NCBI GenBank assembly: GCA_030272585.1
Contig: BSYQ01000011.1
Span: 2,480,001-2,544,000 of the forward strand
Length of the DNA: 64,000 bases
DNA from: Bryopsis sp. KO-2023
Taxonomy: Eukaryota; Chlorophyta; Ulvophyceae; Bryopsidales; Bryopsidaceae
Direction: 5' to 3'
A program made the position numbers and the translations under genes. The notes beneath the pieces are model-generated. The model was not told where the DNA came from. It saw only the letters and a list, made by a program, of their open reading frames with translations, and made no database searches. Below, in pieces: positions 31,387-42,700 of this stretch (position 1 is its first letter; each line of letters starts with the position of its first letter).

Positions 31387-34300
31387 ATGATGATTCGATT
31401 TGGAAGGCGGATCAATCGACACTCAGCAGCGCTGGCCAGGTTTTCGACGGCGGATCCAGCAAGCGAACATGCAAGCGGGAAAAATGACAGCCTTGGTCGA
31501 ATCCTCGCAGACACCTTGGAAGATATCAGAACCGCAGGAACTCAAAAAGTGGAAAGAGTGATCACCACACCTCAAAGCCCGTTCGTAGGTGAGTGCCCCC
31601 TTCTTTTTTTGTCACATGCATGTTCATTTGTGCGTTTTTCCTTTTCCCTTGAATGTTTTGTTTTTGTGAAAAGCGAAAGGACATGCTGGATTGAATTTTT
31701 TAATTGAGAGTGGTGTTTTGCTTGACCAGGGGTGGCTGGAGTGGAGAATCCTTTGATCAATTTATGTGAGTTCCACTTTCAATGAAGAAATTTTACTTTT
31801 CTTTCCGCATTGAAAAGTTTCTTTACAAATAAAAGAAAACTTATGAAGTGAAATGGAGGTTCGTTTCACTTGTTTGCATTTCCCATTTAGGCAGTCTATT
31901 AAAAAAAAAAACTTCCAGCCTTCGTGCGATATGTTTGAAAGAAAAAAAAGTGGTAAAGAAAAACACTGAAAGAAGTGGTGTGGAGTTTATGTGTGGTGCA
32001 TTTGTTTTTGATTGTTGTTTTCTTATTATTATTTGTTTTATTGATTAGGTTCCAACAACTACCTTGGATTATCAAACCATCCAAAACTTGTGGAGGCAGC
32101 CCACAAGACCCTGGATTCGCATGGATTCGGCCTATCCTCTGTTCGGTTCATTTGTGGAACGCAGGTGACTTATTTATGTATTTATTTGTTTATTTTTTTC
32201 TCTATTTATTTTATTTTTCTCTTTCAGTGCAAATGGAGCTGCAAAACGCCCGCATGAAGAGAAGTATGCTATTTTTTCCAATTGTATCCTTCTTTCTTTT
32301 TGCTGCTTTTTATTTCGACCAGCATTTGCAGCAATCAAAAGGAAAAAAAAAATAAAAATACAATTTTCCCTCCACAAAAGTTTTTGCCGTTATTGATGAA
32401 GCTTTTGTTTCCACTCTCTGTTTTTTTTTCCCGTCCCCTCAACAATCCCCTGAACGAACAGAAAAAAAAAGAGTGACCAAAATATTTTTATTCACAAAAA
32501 GTGTTATTCATCGGAATCAAATTTGATATATCTATTGGCACTGGGGCAACAGAAACCGGTCAATCCTTTTTTGTGTTTTCATATCATTAGGATATCCATA
32601 AGGAGTTGGAAAGCAAGATTTCTGCATTCCATGGAACGGAGGACACCATACTATACCCCAGTTGTTTCGATGCCAACGCTGGGCTGTTCGAAGCGATTTT
32701 GACCCCTGAGGATGCCGTGATTTCGGACTCATTGAATCATGCCTCCATCATCGATGGAATTCGCTTGTGCAAGGTCGAGAGCATGTTATTTTGTTTTTAT
32801 GTATATTTTTTCTAACATCGAATAAATGTTGCTGATGGCCTACGAATCTTACCACTCATAAAATGTGACATGGGCAGGCCACTTTATTTCGGGCACACGC
32901 CCGAAATACCAAAAATAGCTTATTTTGGGCCTCAGCCCAACCTCATTTTGGGCTTATTTTGGGTAATCTTTTTCCTTCTCAAATTACGTCAATAGGATTA
33001 GCTCAGCACAACATATATTGTATCTAGTGTAATTTTTTGTGCGTATTAAGTATTGCTTGGGTTTATTTTCTGCATGGACTGATTTTTGCCATCCAATCAG
33101 ATTGCAAAAGTTAGTCCAGGGAAAAAATTAGGCATTCGCAGAAGCAAAGCAATGCACAAATAATGCACAAAAAAATGTGTTCAAAACAAATCAGCAACTG
33201 TTGTCGACACAAAAAATCTGAAAGCAAGCCTGAACTCATCCCGCCCCTTGTGTCGGACTACAACCCCAAGTCTTCAAACTCGCCAAAACATTGTGGATCC
33301 TCCCCATGCTAATTTCACACCACAATAGGGAGCTTCTTTGCTTTCGTTGGGAATTCTACGCATTCTACGCATATAATCATATTCTTGTGTGTGTGTGTGT
33401 GTGTGCATTGGTGAAATTTCTGCGTGGGCTCATCCGATGAGCCGACGAGTCGTTCGCGGTGCTTTAGTTTTTCGAGCACAATTTTTTACATTTTTTTCCA
33501 AAAAAAATTAGTTCAAGGCAAGAATTACCTTATATAAGGTACTAACAACGAATGCACACACAAAAAAAATCCTGAAGTGAAAATCTGTCCTGAGATGGCC
33601 ATATCCAACTCAGATGTGACAGTGTTAATCATATTATTAGAGTACATCTCCAAAAAAATTGAAGTTAATTTTGGGCACGGCCGCAAACCTTATTTTGGGC
33701 GCATGTGCCCAAAAAATCGTAAAATGCCCGAAATAAAGTGGCCTGGACATGGGGCTTTCAGCCTTGATGCACCGCAATTTGATTAAAAAAAAAAGAGAAA
33801 AAAAAAGACTGTGTTGAATGCTTGCTTAATTTCGAACATGCACAACCCTTGGTGCCTCAATTTCCTCTTTCAATTTTTTTTTTCAATTTTTTTTTTTCCT
33901 CTTTCCGCAGGCCCGTCGATTGCGATACATTCATATGAACATGGAATCTTTGGAGCTAAAGCTGAAGGAAACGCAAGATTGCAGGCTTCGATTGATCGCC
34001 ACCGACGGGGTGTTTTCGATGGATGGTCACATCGCCCCGCTGAAAGAGATATGCAATTTGGCCGAGAAATATGATGCTGTGGTTTTCATTGACGAATGCC
34101 ATGCGACAGGGTTTCTAGGAAAAACGGGGAGGGGAACAGACGAGCATTGTGGAGTGCAAGGGAAAATCGATATTATCAACTCAACCCTGGGAAAAGCGCT
34201 CGGTGGCGCGACAGGTGGGGGCCCCCTTGTGGTTTAATTTTTTTATTCTGGAATATGCTCGCATTTTGTCATTTGTCTATATTATTGTTATTTTTTTTTT

Positions 34301-35097
34301 TTTTTTGGGGGGGGGGTAGGGGAAGGCTTAAGCATTTTCATTAACATTGAATGCAATCCAACTTGCTGATTCTCATCTTTTTTTTGTTTCCCACCCCCCC
34401 CAAAAAACGAAACAAAAATTTGCCTTTCTCTTTTCCCCTTTTAAAAAACTAAACAGGCGGGTACACCACTGGAAGATCGGACGTGATAGAGCTGCTGAGG
34501 CAAAAATCGCGGCCTTATTTGTTTTCCAACTCTCTGGCCCCCCCTGTGGTCGGAGCTTCACTTGCCATGTTCGATTTGATATCATCGGACACCAGCCTCC
34601 GCGACAAGCTGGCCAGCAATACCTACTATTTCAGAAAACGTGCCCATCTGCTTGGATTCGATATCGGCCAGGGAAGCCACCCGATCGTGGTAAGTTCACT
34701 TTAAGTCCATTCTCACTTTCCCTTTTCGATGTACAGTTGATCAAATTTCAGATTTTTTTTTTTTTTTTTTTTTGGGGGGGGGGTACACCTGTGATTGGTC
34801 TCCATTGGCAATACTGTACTGTTTCATCTGGTGTGTTTGTTTTGTCAGCCAATTATGCTGGGCGATGCCAAGCTGGCCAACGAATTTGCTGACAGGCTTC
34901 TCCAAGAAGGGGTGTATGTGGTGGGCTTCAGCTATCCTGTGGTTCCGAAGGAATCCGCCAGAGTCAGGGTCCAAATGTCGGCTTCCCTCGAAAGGCATGA
35001 TGTCGACACCGCGCTGAATGCTTTCGAGAAAGTGGGGGATGAGTTGGGGGTCCGAAAAGAACCTTTCGGCAATGGGGGGAGAGTCATGAGAATGTAA
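31387..35097 (+). CDS. GCAT: 2-amino-3-ketobutyrate coenzyme A ligase (glycine C-acetyltransferase), mitochondrial
   Basis: Seven exons in phase: 31387-31588, 31730-31765 (36 nt), 32049-32164, 32591-32773, 33911-34214, 34457-34689, 34849-35097; 440 residues. This PLP enzyme of the alpha-oxoamine synthase family converts 2-amino-3-ketobutyrate and CoA to glycine and acetyl-CoA, the second step of threonine breakdown. Landmarks: [46 protein letters not shown] and the PLP-lysine region [14 protein letters not shown]. The N-terminus ([20 protein letters not shown]) is Arg-rich without acids, a mitochondrial targeting peptide. Other family members (serine palmitoyltransferase, 5-aminolevulinate synthase) fit less well: [12 protein letters not shown] and the [16 protein letters not shown] block are specific to this enzyme. 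Intron 4 holds a hAT-like insert. Confidence 0.95.
32875..33745. mobile_element. Non-autonomous hAT-like DNA transposon (871 bp) in intron 4 of GCAT
   Basis: Ends are perfect 21-bp inverted repeats that begin CAGGCCACTTTATTTCGG (32875) and end at 33745. The 8-bp host sequence GACATGGG is duplicated at 32867-32874 and 33746-33753. CAGG ends and 8-bp duplications are the hAT signature. Subterminal repeats of TTATTTTGGGC occur in both orientations near each end. No transposase frame is present, so it depends on a partner elsewhere. A (GT)n run sits at about 33387-33405. Confidence 0.92.
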
Positions 35098-36007
35098 GGA
35101 TAAATCGAGGAGGGGGGTGATTTTTAAGACTGGTTTGGGAAGTGGGTCAGAAGAAAAAGAGTGCCCTCTCTATCGTTGGTGGAAAATACACATTTCAACA
35201 GGCCCCTTGACAGGTTTTTTTTTTGTATATATATAGAGGGGGGGGGAGGTGATTTGCAGTATTTCCGTTGGAATATCGTGTATTTTATCAGAAGGCAGTG
35301 CTGTTTGAGAGTGGGGCTGTTTGTGAAATTATATTTTTATGGAGCTGGATAGGGATATGTACTGTTTTCGTAGTGAAACGTATGGTGCCTTGGCTGCCGT
35401 ATCATTGTGGGAGTTCCTTTTGTTTTTTGTTTTCGGCATGACTGCAACAGCAAAAGATGGCATGGATCCACTCACTCCTGTCAATCGATATTCATTGACC
35501 ATTAACTGAGGGGTCACTACGATACTTGATAATTTTAAATCCAACTGTGGTGTTGCTCCATTTTTATACTTTTGGTCGACTGGATGTTAGTTGGGTGCAA
35601 GGATAAAAAAAATAAAGTACAAAGTGTCGTCGAAGATCCAAAAGGCAAGACATGCAGAGACACACTTTGACCAGCAGACCAGGGACAAATCTGCATTCAA
35701 AGGGTTTTTTTTTTAAATGAACATGTTGCCTGTCCCCTGTGCAAACGAATTAATGGCATCCTCCACATTCATGTAAGTTTATTTTTAATGTATTGGTCCA
35801 ACTGGGGAAGCATCATGGTTCCATCGAAAAGCAAGGGAAGTTGCAAAAACAGCTACAGATCCATACAGGAATATCGGGGAAAAAAAAAGAAATTCATGAC
35901 GCTCTTCTGAAAATAGGTTTTTTTGTGAGAACACATAAACTCTCTTGGAACTAAACTGTCGGCCGATGGGCCTGTGAGATGGTGGATATTGAACATTTAA
36001 GAAATAT

Positions 36008-36087
36008 ATACCGTATTTTGTCTTATAGAAACCTCGGGTTACTATTGTTTCAATGTACCCCCGCCACTATTAGAGAAAATACGGTAT
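36008..36087. repeat. 80-bp palindromic miniature element
   Basis: ATACCGTATTTTGTCT at the left pairs with the inverse AGAGAAAATACGGTAT at the right (one or two mismatches), with about 40 bases between. Size and termini suggest a MITE remnant. Confidence 0.65.
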
Positions 36088-36199
36088 GTATGTCGCCCGG
36101 TGTAGGGAGAATGAACATGAGGATGTGGAAGAACCCCCCCAAAAAAAGCTTGGTTGGGTGGGACGTAAATTGAGTGGTCTCTTGGAGTTCCCGTCTTTG

Positions 36200-36720
36200 G
36201 TGACTCCCATGCGTTGCTCTGGTTCGCTATCCTTCCACCGAGGCAGGCGACCGGTGATCGCTGCTCGGTTTCCCGCCTAGCGCTGTGCCCGACTCGTCAC
36301 CCACGACGCCGTCCAACCTTCCGGCCGGGCGGCGTCGAGGACCCGCCCCTTGGCAAGGACGAACCATCCACGCGCAGCACGGGACCTCAGACGAGAGCCC
36401 TCGATCCACACTCAACAGTCCCCGCTCGGGCAACAGGCGGGCGCTACCCCACTCGACGACTTATCAGTGGTATTTGATTTAGTCGCAAAAATGAAAGTGG
36501 TGCAATTGTCGAGTGAGACGTCAAAAGCAAATGTCAGTTCTGCAACGTCCGCGTCAGCACAAGCCTGGGCTCGAAAGACGCACAGCGTGGACCGACGGTT
36601 CAACCAGGAGGCTCACGCACGTCATCTTCGGGAGCCTGGATCGGCTCATCCGAACGATTCACAAGCAAGCGGGTGGAGGTCGCTGCGTTTGGACGACTGA
36701 ATCTGGGTGATGGAACTTGA
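36200..36720. other. GC-rich island of unknown origin
   Basis: About 500 bases with clearly higher GC content than the flanks. The plus strand has an open frame at 36350-36700 (116 codons, Ser/Ala/Arg-rich) with no recognised domain. It may be a decayed foreign or element-derived fragment, or the promoter of an unseen transcript. Confidence 0.4.
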
Positions 36721-39711
36721 CTCGACACAGTCAACAGGTGAAATCAAAAAGTAAGCAAACGTAGGAACTGGACTGTGAGGAAAAAGTGGAATGCTGGAAG
36801 AGCTGTATTGGCTTGGCTGGGGTGTTTAGTGGACAATAAGAAAGGGAACGGTTGCAACAAACGTTCATGAGAAGTGGTGTACTGTGTATGGGGTTAGCAT
36901 CTCATCCCATTTTTCGTGTCTTTTTAAATGCCTTTTGGGCTGGTGCATTTGGAGCCGAGGAATTAACCCATTGTTGGATCAACATCATTTCTCCCAGACA
37001 GCATTAGAATCGCTTGGGTCCTTGAATGATCATGGAGCAGTTTACTTTTTTTTTGTTCTTTGGTGGGAAAAAAGGAGAATAAAATGGATTTCATCAAATT
37101 CAACACGGTGATAGTTTGAGAGTGACTAATGGAGATGGGGTATGAGAAAACAGAATCTCGAAACCTTGGGCTGAGGTAAGCAGTCTTGCTTCAGACGCTC
37201 AGGGAAGTTCCACACGGTAAAATTGACATAAATCACCATCCCATTACAGATCCAAAATTCCTACACAATCATCTTCGGATAAAACAAAGAGCTTTCCTAA
37301 AGAAGACACTCTTCTTTTTCTCCAATTTTTTTCCTTTTTTTTTCTCCTCCCCTTTTATGAGAAGAGAGCAATGGGATGGGGGAGAAGAATTTCTTAATTT
37401 AGCTTGATTCCTTTTTTTTTTTTGTCTTTTCCACCCCTGCCCCCCAATCGAATCCCAATACCCCCCGTCCCCTCAGCATTTATGTGGTGCGAAGAAAACA
37501 CAATCAATCCTTTGCTTCTTCTTTCGATTTTTTTTTTGGTGTCCCCCCAATCGTTGACCCCGTTTGTCTCTTGGTTCGACATTTTCTCGAAAAAGTTTTT
37601 TTCGAGAAAACATCAAACACACACACAAAGCCCTCGTGATTCATATCTTACCCCCCGTCCCTCCCCCATTCTTTCATGTATCCATCCATTGCCTCTTTTT
37701 AAAATTGATTTTCAGAATCTACCCCCTAACAGACATCATCCAACCATCATTGGGACAAACACTCGAACCCTAACCCATATTGTGAGCATAAAAAAACAAA
37801 AAGCCAAGAATTGGGGACTAAAATATCAAACCACCACCGATCGGGAAAAAAACCCCACCAAACCCATCTGTGTTCGAAACAAGCAAAAGTGTTTTTTTGA
37901 GTTGAAAACACAATCAAAGTTTGAATTTTGATCAGACTTTGCATTTTCTTTTTTTGCATTTTCGTCTTCATCCTTTTGTCCTTCTCGTTCTTCCTCCCTC
38001 TTTTTTTTTTTCTTCTTTTTTTTTCCTGCTTTTCTTGTTTCTGCTTGCCCCACTCCTTTTTCCAAAAATTTCAACACTCACAAAAAAAACTCCTCACATC
38101 CTGAAACTTGATCTTATGAAAATGACGATATTGATTAACCCAGCCTGCCCACCCCCCACCCCCCCTCTTCCTCCACCGCCCTATTTCTCGTCTTTCTTTC
38201 CCGCCTTGATTCTTTACTGTTATGTAACCACACTATGTGCTGTGTGGGTGGGTGATTTTTTTTCTTTTCTTTTTTTTTTTTGGAGGGGAATTTATGTTTC
38301 CTTTCTTTTTCAAAACCCACACTTTCTTTTCTCTTCCTTCCTCTCCCTCTTTTTTTTTTTTTGGATCATGAAGATATTATGTTGCCACAACAATGACCCA
38401 AATTTACAACCATATTTACATACTAACAATGAGCAAATCACAATCCCATGTATATATGTGTGGAGAGATAGCCACTTTTCCAGGAATTACGGTTCACCTA
38501 AATTCGAGGCCTTTTTTCCCATCTTTTTCTCCCAAATCCAAAAGGAAGGAAAAAGAAACAAAAAAAATCAAGGATGGCCGAATGAGTGAAGATTTCCATT
38601 CCCCCTCCTTGAAATTTTCTTTCAACCCGCCCCCCCCCCCTTATTTTGCTGTTCTTTCTCTCTTTTCCAGGATTTTTTTTCCCCTCTTCTTTCTTATCCT
38701 TATCCAATTTTCTTTCCTTTTTAGAGCAAAAGCAATTTAACAAAAATAATCCCAGGGCATTTTGCTCACAATTACATTTCGCCCGAAGGCTGCATTCAGA
38801 CCCACACGAGATCTTTTTTTTTCCGTTTTTTTCCCCCCTCTGTTAGAACTACGCAAAACTAGCAAAAAAGACAATCCACTACCTAGTGGATATTAATATT
38901 TCATATATATGATAAAACAACACAATGACACCCCCTCTTTTCCTCCTCACCCGAGCTGCCTCCATAAAAATAAGGAAAAAAAAACCCCACAATAAGTGGA
39001 AATCTACATATTTGAAACCCTTTCTGATATCCTTTCATCCGACTGCAAGCATCTTTTCCCTTTTTTCTTTCGTTTCCTTTTTTTCTTTTTCTTTCCAGCT
39101 CTTCACCATCCTTCGTCTTTCCTTTCAATTTTTTTTTCCATAGTGCATGATATTTTGTGTGCATTTTTTTTTAGTTTTCTCTTTTTCCCCACACAATCAA
39201 AGATTCGAGACCCATCCTTGCCCCCTCCCCCCTCCCTCCCCCCCCCCTTCCAAAAAAAAAGGAATGATATCTCAAAAAAAAAACTGAAAAAGCAATCCAG
39301 AAATTTCACGATGTGGAGGTCAATAAAAAACCACTTCCAGAATATGACCGATCTCTCTGCTCATCCGGATTTTTCGACGAAAAATACATATGAAAATAAG
39401 CACATCTACCATATTGAATTTTGTATATACGTCCCAGCGATTCTCAGAAACAACATCGCATAGTTACCTTCTGCTTTTTTTTCCCCACCCTCCTTTTTCC
39501 CCTCCTTGATAGGAAAAAAAAAAGAGGAGATTTCAAAGTTTTTCTTTTTCTTTCTCCTTCTTTTACTTATGTGACGAGGTTGACGGGTTGATAGAAAAAA
39601 AACAAACAAACAAAAAAACTCGTGTGAGAGAATGATCTTGGATTTTTCTTCTTCTTTTTGTTTCCTTCTTTTTTTTTTTTTGGCGTTGGGCCTTCATCAG
39701 GGAGGACGTGA

Positions 39712-42700
39712 CTAAACACTGCTGCCCTTCATGGAAGAAGACCGTAATTGTTTAAGCTCTGAGCCTTGTCTGTCCAGCAGTGATTTTAGTCGAGTTATCT
39801 CTCGAGTTTCAAAGGACCTCGATGCAGTGTTGGTCACCTGAGGGACAGACAACAGAAAAAAGAAAAGAAATATAACCCAAAAAAAAATAAAAAATGATTC
39901 TAACTTTTTCTTAAAAACAGAAGCACAAACAGCTCTCTGCATTTCACTTTCTTCTTTCTCCACCGATATAATAACTCTTTCTCAAAACTCCAAACTCTTT
40001 CATTTTTTTTTTTAAACAAAACCTTTTCGCGGCAAAAAAAAAATAAATTCTTTTCCCGTATTCTCCGGTAAGCCGTTCGCGACCGACAAACAACAAAAAC
40101 AGAACGAAAAAATCGGGGATGTTTTTTCTTTTCTTGCACTCATTTCATTTTCATTGATGATTTTGATTTTCTTTTTTTGTGGGGGGGGAGGGGGGGGCGC
40201 TTGGGACGACTACCCACATTCCTTGCACCTCTTCTTATCCCCCTCACCTGTTTCACTCTGGAGGCATACTCCAGGCTGTTTCTGGACTCCGAGATGTCAG
40301 ACCCCAATGGAGAGACATTCACGATCATGAGGGTTTTGGCATTTCCCCCCAACGAATCCCTCATGAGCTCCGTGAGCTTGTGATTTCGATAAGGGATGAA
40401 AGACTCTCCAGAGGTCAGAGCCGCCACAACGTCCCCCAGCGCCGACAGACTCTTGTTTATTGCTTTCGCCTCTGCGCAAAAAAAAAAAAAAAAATCCAAC
40501 GGCAACAATTCACTAAAAAGAAGGGGAAGAACATACATATATTATGCATCGGGTAAATTACAAACCGAGAGAGAGAGAGGAAAAAAAAAAAAACAAATGA
40601 AAAAAACAAAATAAACAAATCGAAAATGAAAAATAACGCAATGCGTTTGACCTCTGGAGGAAAAAGAATAAGAAGAAGAAGAAGAAACGAAACGAAACGA
40701 AAACCCCCACCGTTTAGTAGGACTTTATCCTCCATGGCCCCAGATCGCATCACTCTTTCCGACCCCGCCAGGTCTACAAAAGTTATTTTGCTTCTGGAAC
40801 GAGCCCCTGTCGTCATGTTATGTCGTTCCAAGAGCATTGTGAAAATAAGGTGCGATCGGGAGGATTGTATGTTCAGCATCGTCGCCGCCGTTTTTCGTTT
40901 CCTGGAAATTCCAAAAATAGCAGATCAAAAGAGGCGGGGGGGGGGGGGGGCACATGCATCTGTTTGATACAAAAACTCGACCGCCGAAGCAATATGTGGA
41001 AACCCAGGTCAGGTGTTTGAAAAAAACAAACAATAAAGGACACTCGAAAATGTTGACTAACCTCAGACCGGCTTGGAACACTTTCATCAGTTCTCCAGAC
41101 GATTTTGCTGCACATATCCTTGCTCCTTCCACCCGAACTATTCCGGTGGATGGGTCTGTCTTGATTCTCAATCTAGGATGGTTTTCTGGCCCCAACAGAT
41201 CCAGCAGCGAATCCTGCGAGAATACAGGAAACACAGCACGTCACTGAAAAATGGAAGAAAAAAAAAAAGGATATTCAACAGTCTCCATGAGTATCCAATC
41301 CCTGATCAAGTAAAAAACGAAAAGACCACATATCAAGGAACTATGCATTTTCTATATCAGTATGGGGGAAGCTTCTGGAAGTAACCAAACGGGGGAAGCT
41401 TCTGGAAGTAACCAAACGAGGACACATTTAACCCTTAAAATAGATTTCCCGAAAACATATCGAAAAAAGATAAAGAGTGATGGGGGGGGGGGGGGGGGGG
41501 AGAATAAAAGTGTGAGGATATTCAAATGACACACACTCACTTGGTACAATTCAAGCATGTATGCAGAAACACTGCAGGTTTCGGCTTCGCTGTTAGTCAG
41601 AAACACATCCTGCATTGCTCGGGGTATGATGCCTGGATTATCCTTATCACCTAGAACACCATATCAACCCATTCACTTTCACCGGGGAAAAAAAAAGAAA
41701 GAAAGAAAATACTTCAATCCAAGGTGTGAAAAAGTGTGAGAGCTCTGTCCATATCACTGTTTCAAAAATATTCACCTACCCGAAACCATCCCACAAAAAC
41801 TTGCCATTATCAAATCAAAATACCCCCCCCCCTGCCCCCCCCTCCTGCCCCCCCCCTCCCCCCCCCCGGTTCGACCCGTAACAAAGGAAAACATAAAAAA
41901 ACGAAGAGAAACGAAACGAAAACATACAGACCGGTCATTGTGTAGGTTTTTCCAGATCCCGTCTGTCCATAGCAAAATATGCAGACGTTGTATCCATCGA
42001 ATGCCGATCGTATCAAATCTGCCGTTTCCATGTAGACGTCCTCTTGGCAGCACTCCGGTCCGAAGCAGGCATCGAATTCGAATTTTTTCAGAGCGAATTC
42101 GGTAGACTCGGAGCCGATTTGATTTTTGTTTTCAAGCTGCATGGTCAGAGTGTATTCGTCTCGAGCCTTTTATGTATACCAAAACAAAACACAAAAAAAA
42201 CAAGAAAAAAGGAGTAAAAACATGTACAAGAATTGGAAAGAAAGAAGAAGGAAAAAAAATGAGGAGGGAAAATCTACAAATATATCAATGAATGGATGAA
42301 TAAATATAACTGGAGGAATGAATTCGGTTGTTGGCATTAATACTTCATAAATTTTTGTTGTTTACACAACTCTAATTACAGTTCTAAATATCCAAGGATA
42401 TCTGATGTATACCTACACATGTATTCTCACACTTTTCTTCTCAGCATCAATACTATATCACTTAATAATTATTATTTTTTTAATTTTGGAGGGATTTTGG
42501 ACAGGCTTTAGGGAAAACAGGAGCAGGGAAAAATTCTCGAACGCAGGTGAAACAGGTCCGTTTATGATAAAAATTAGTTCCAGCGGATGCTGGGGATTAG
42601 GGAGGACGTTTGGCAGGGGACTACTGAAAGATTTAAAATTATCCTTTTTTTTGGCCAAGGGTTGGGTTGGGTTTTTTTTAAGCGCACAATTTCGGCCCTC

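Larger units (their letters stand above)
35098..39711. other. 4.6-kb spacer, mostly low complexity
   Basis: Between the convergent GCAT (plus) and kinesin (minus) genes. It contains a small palindrome (36008-36087), a GC-rich island (36200-36720) and, from about 37300 on, long T-rich and C-rich tracts on the plus strand. I find no supported exons; apparent open frames there come from poly-T and poly-C runs. Confidence 0.55.

Noticed and set aside
37400-39600. Several Phe/Pro/Ser-rich or Lys-rich frames
   Set aside because: They are translations of poly-T, poly-C and poly-A runs, without splice-consistent neighbours or domains.
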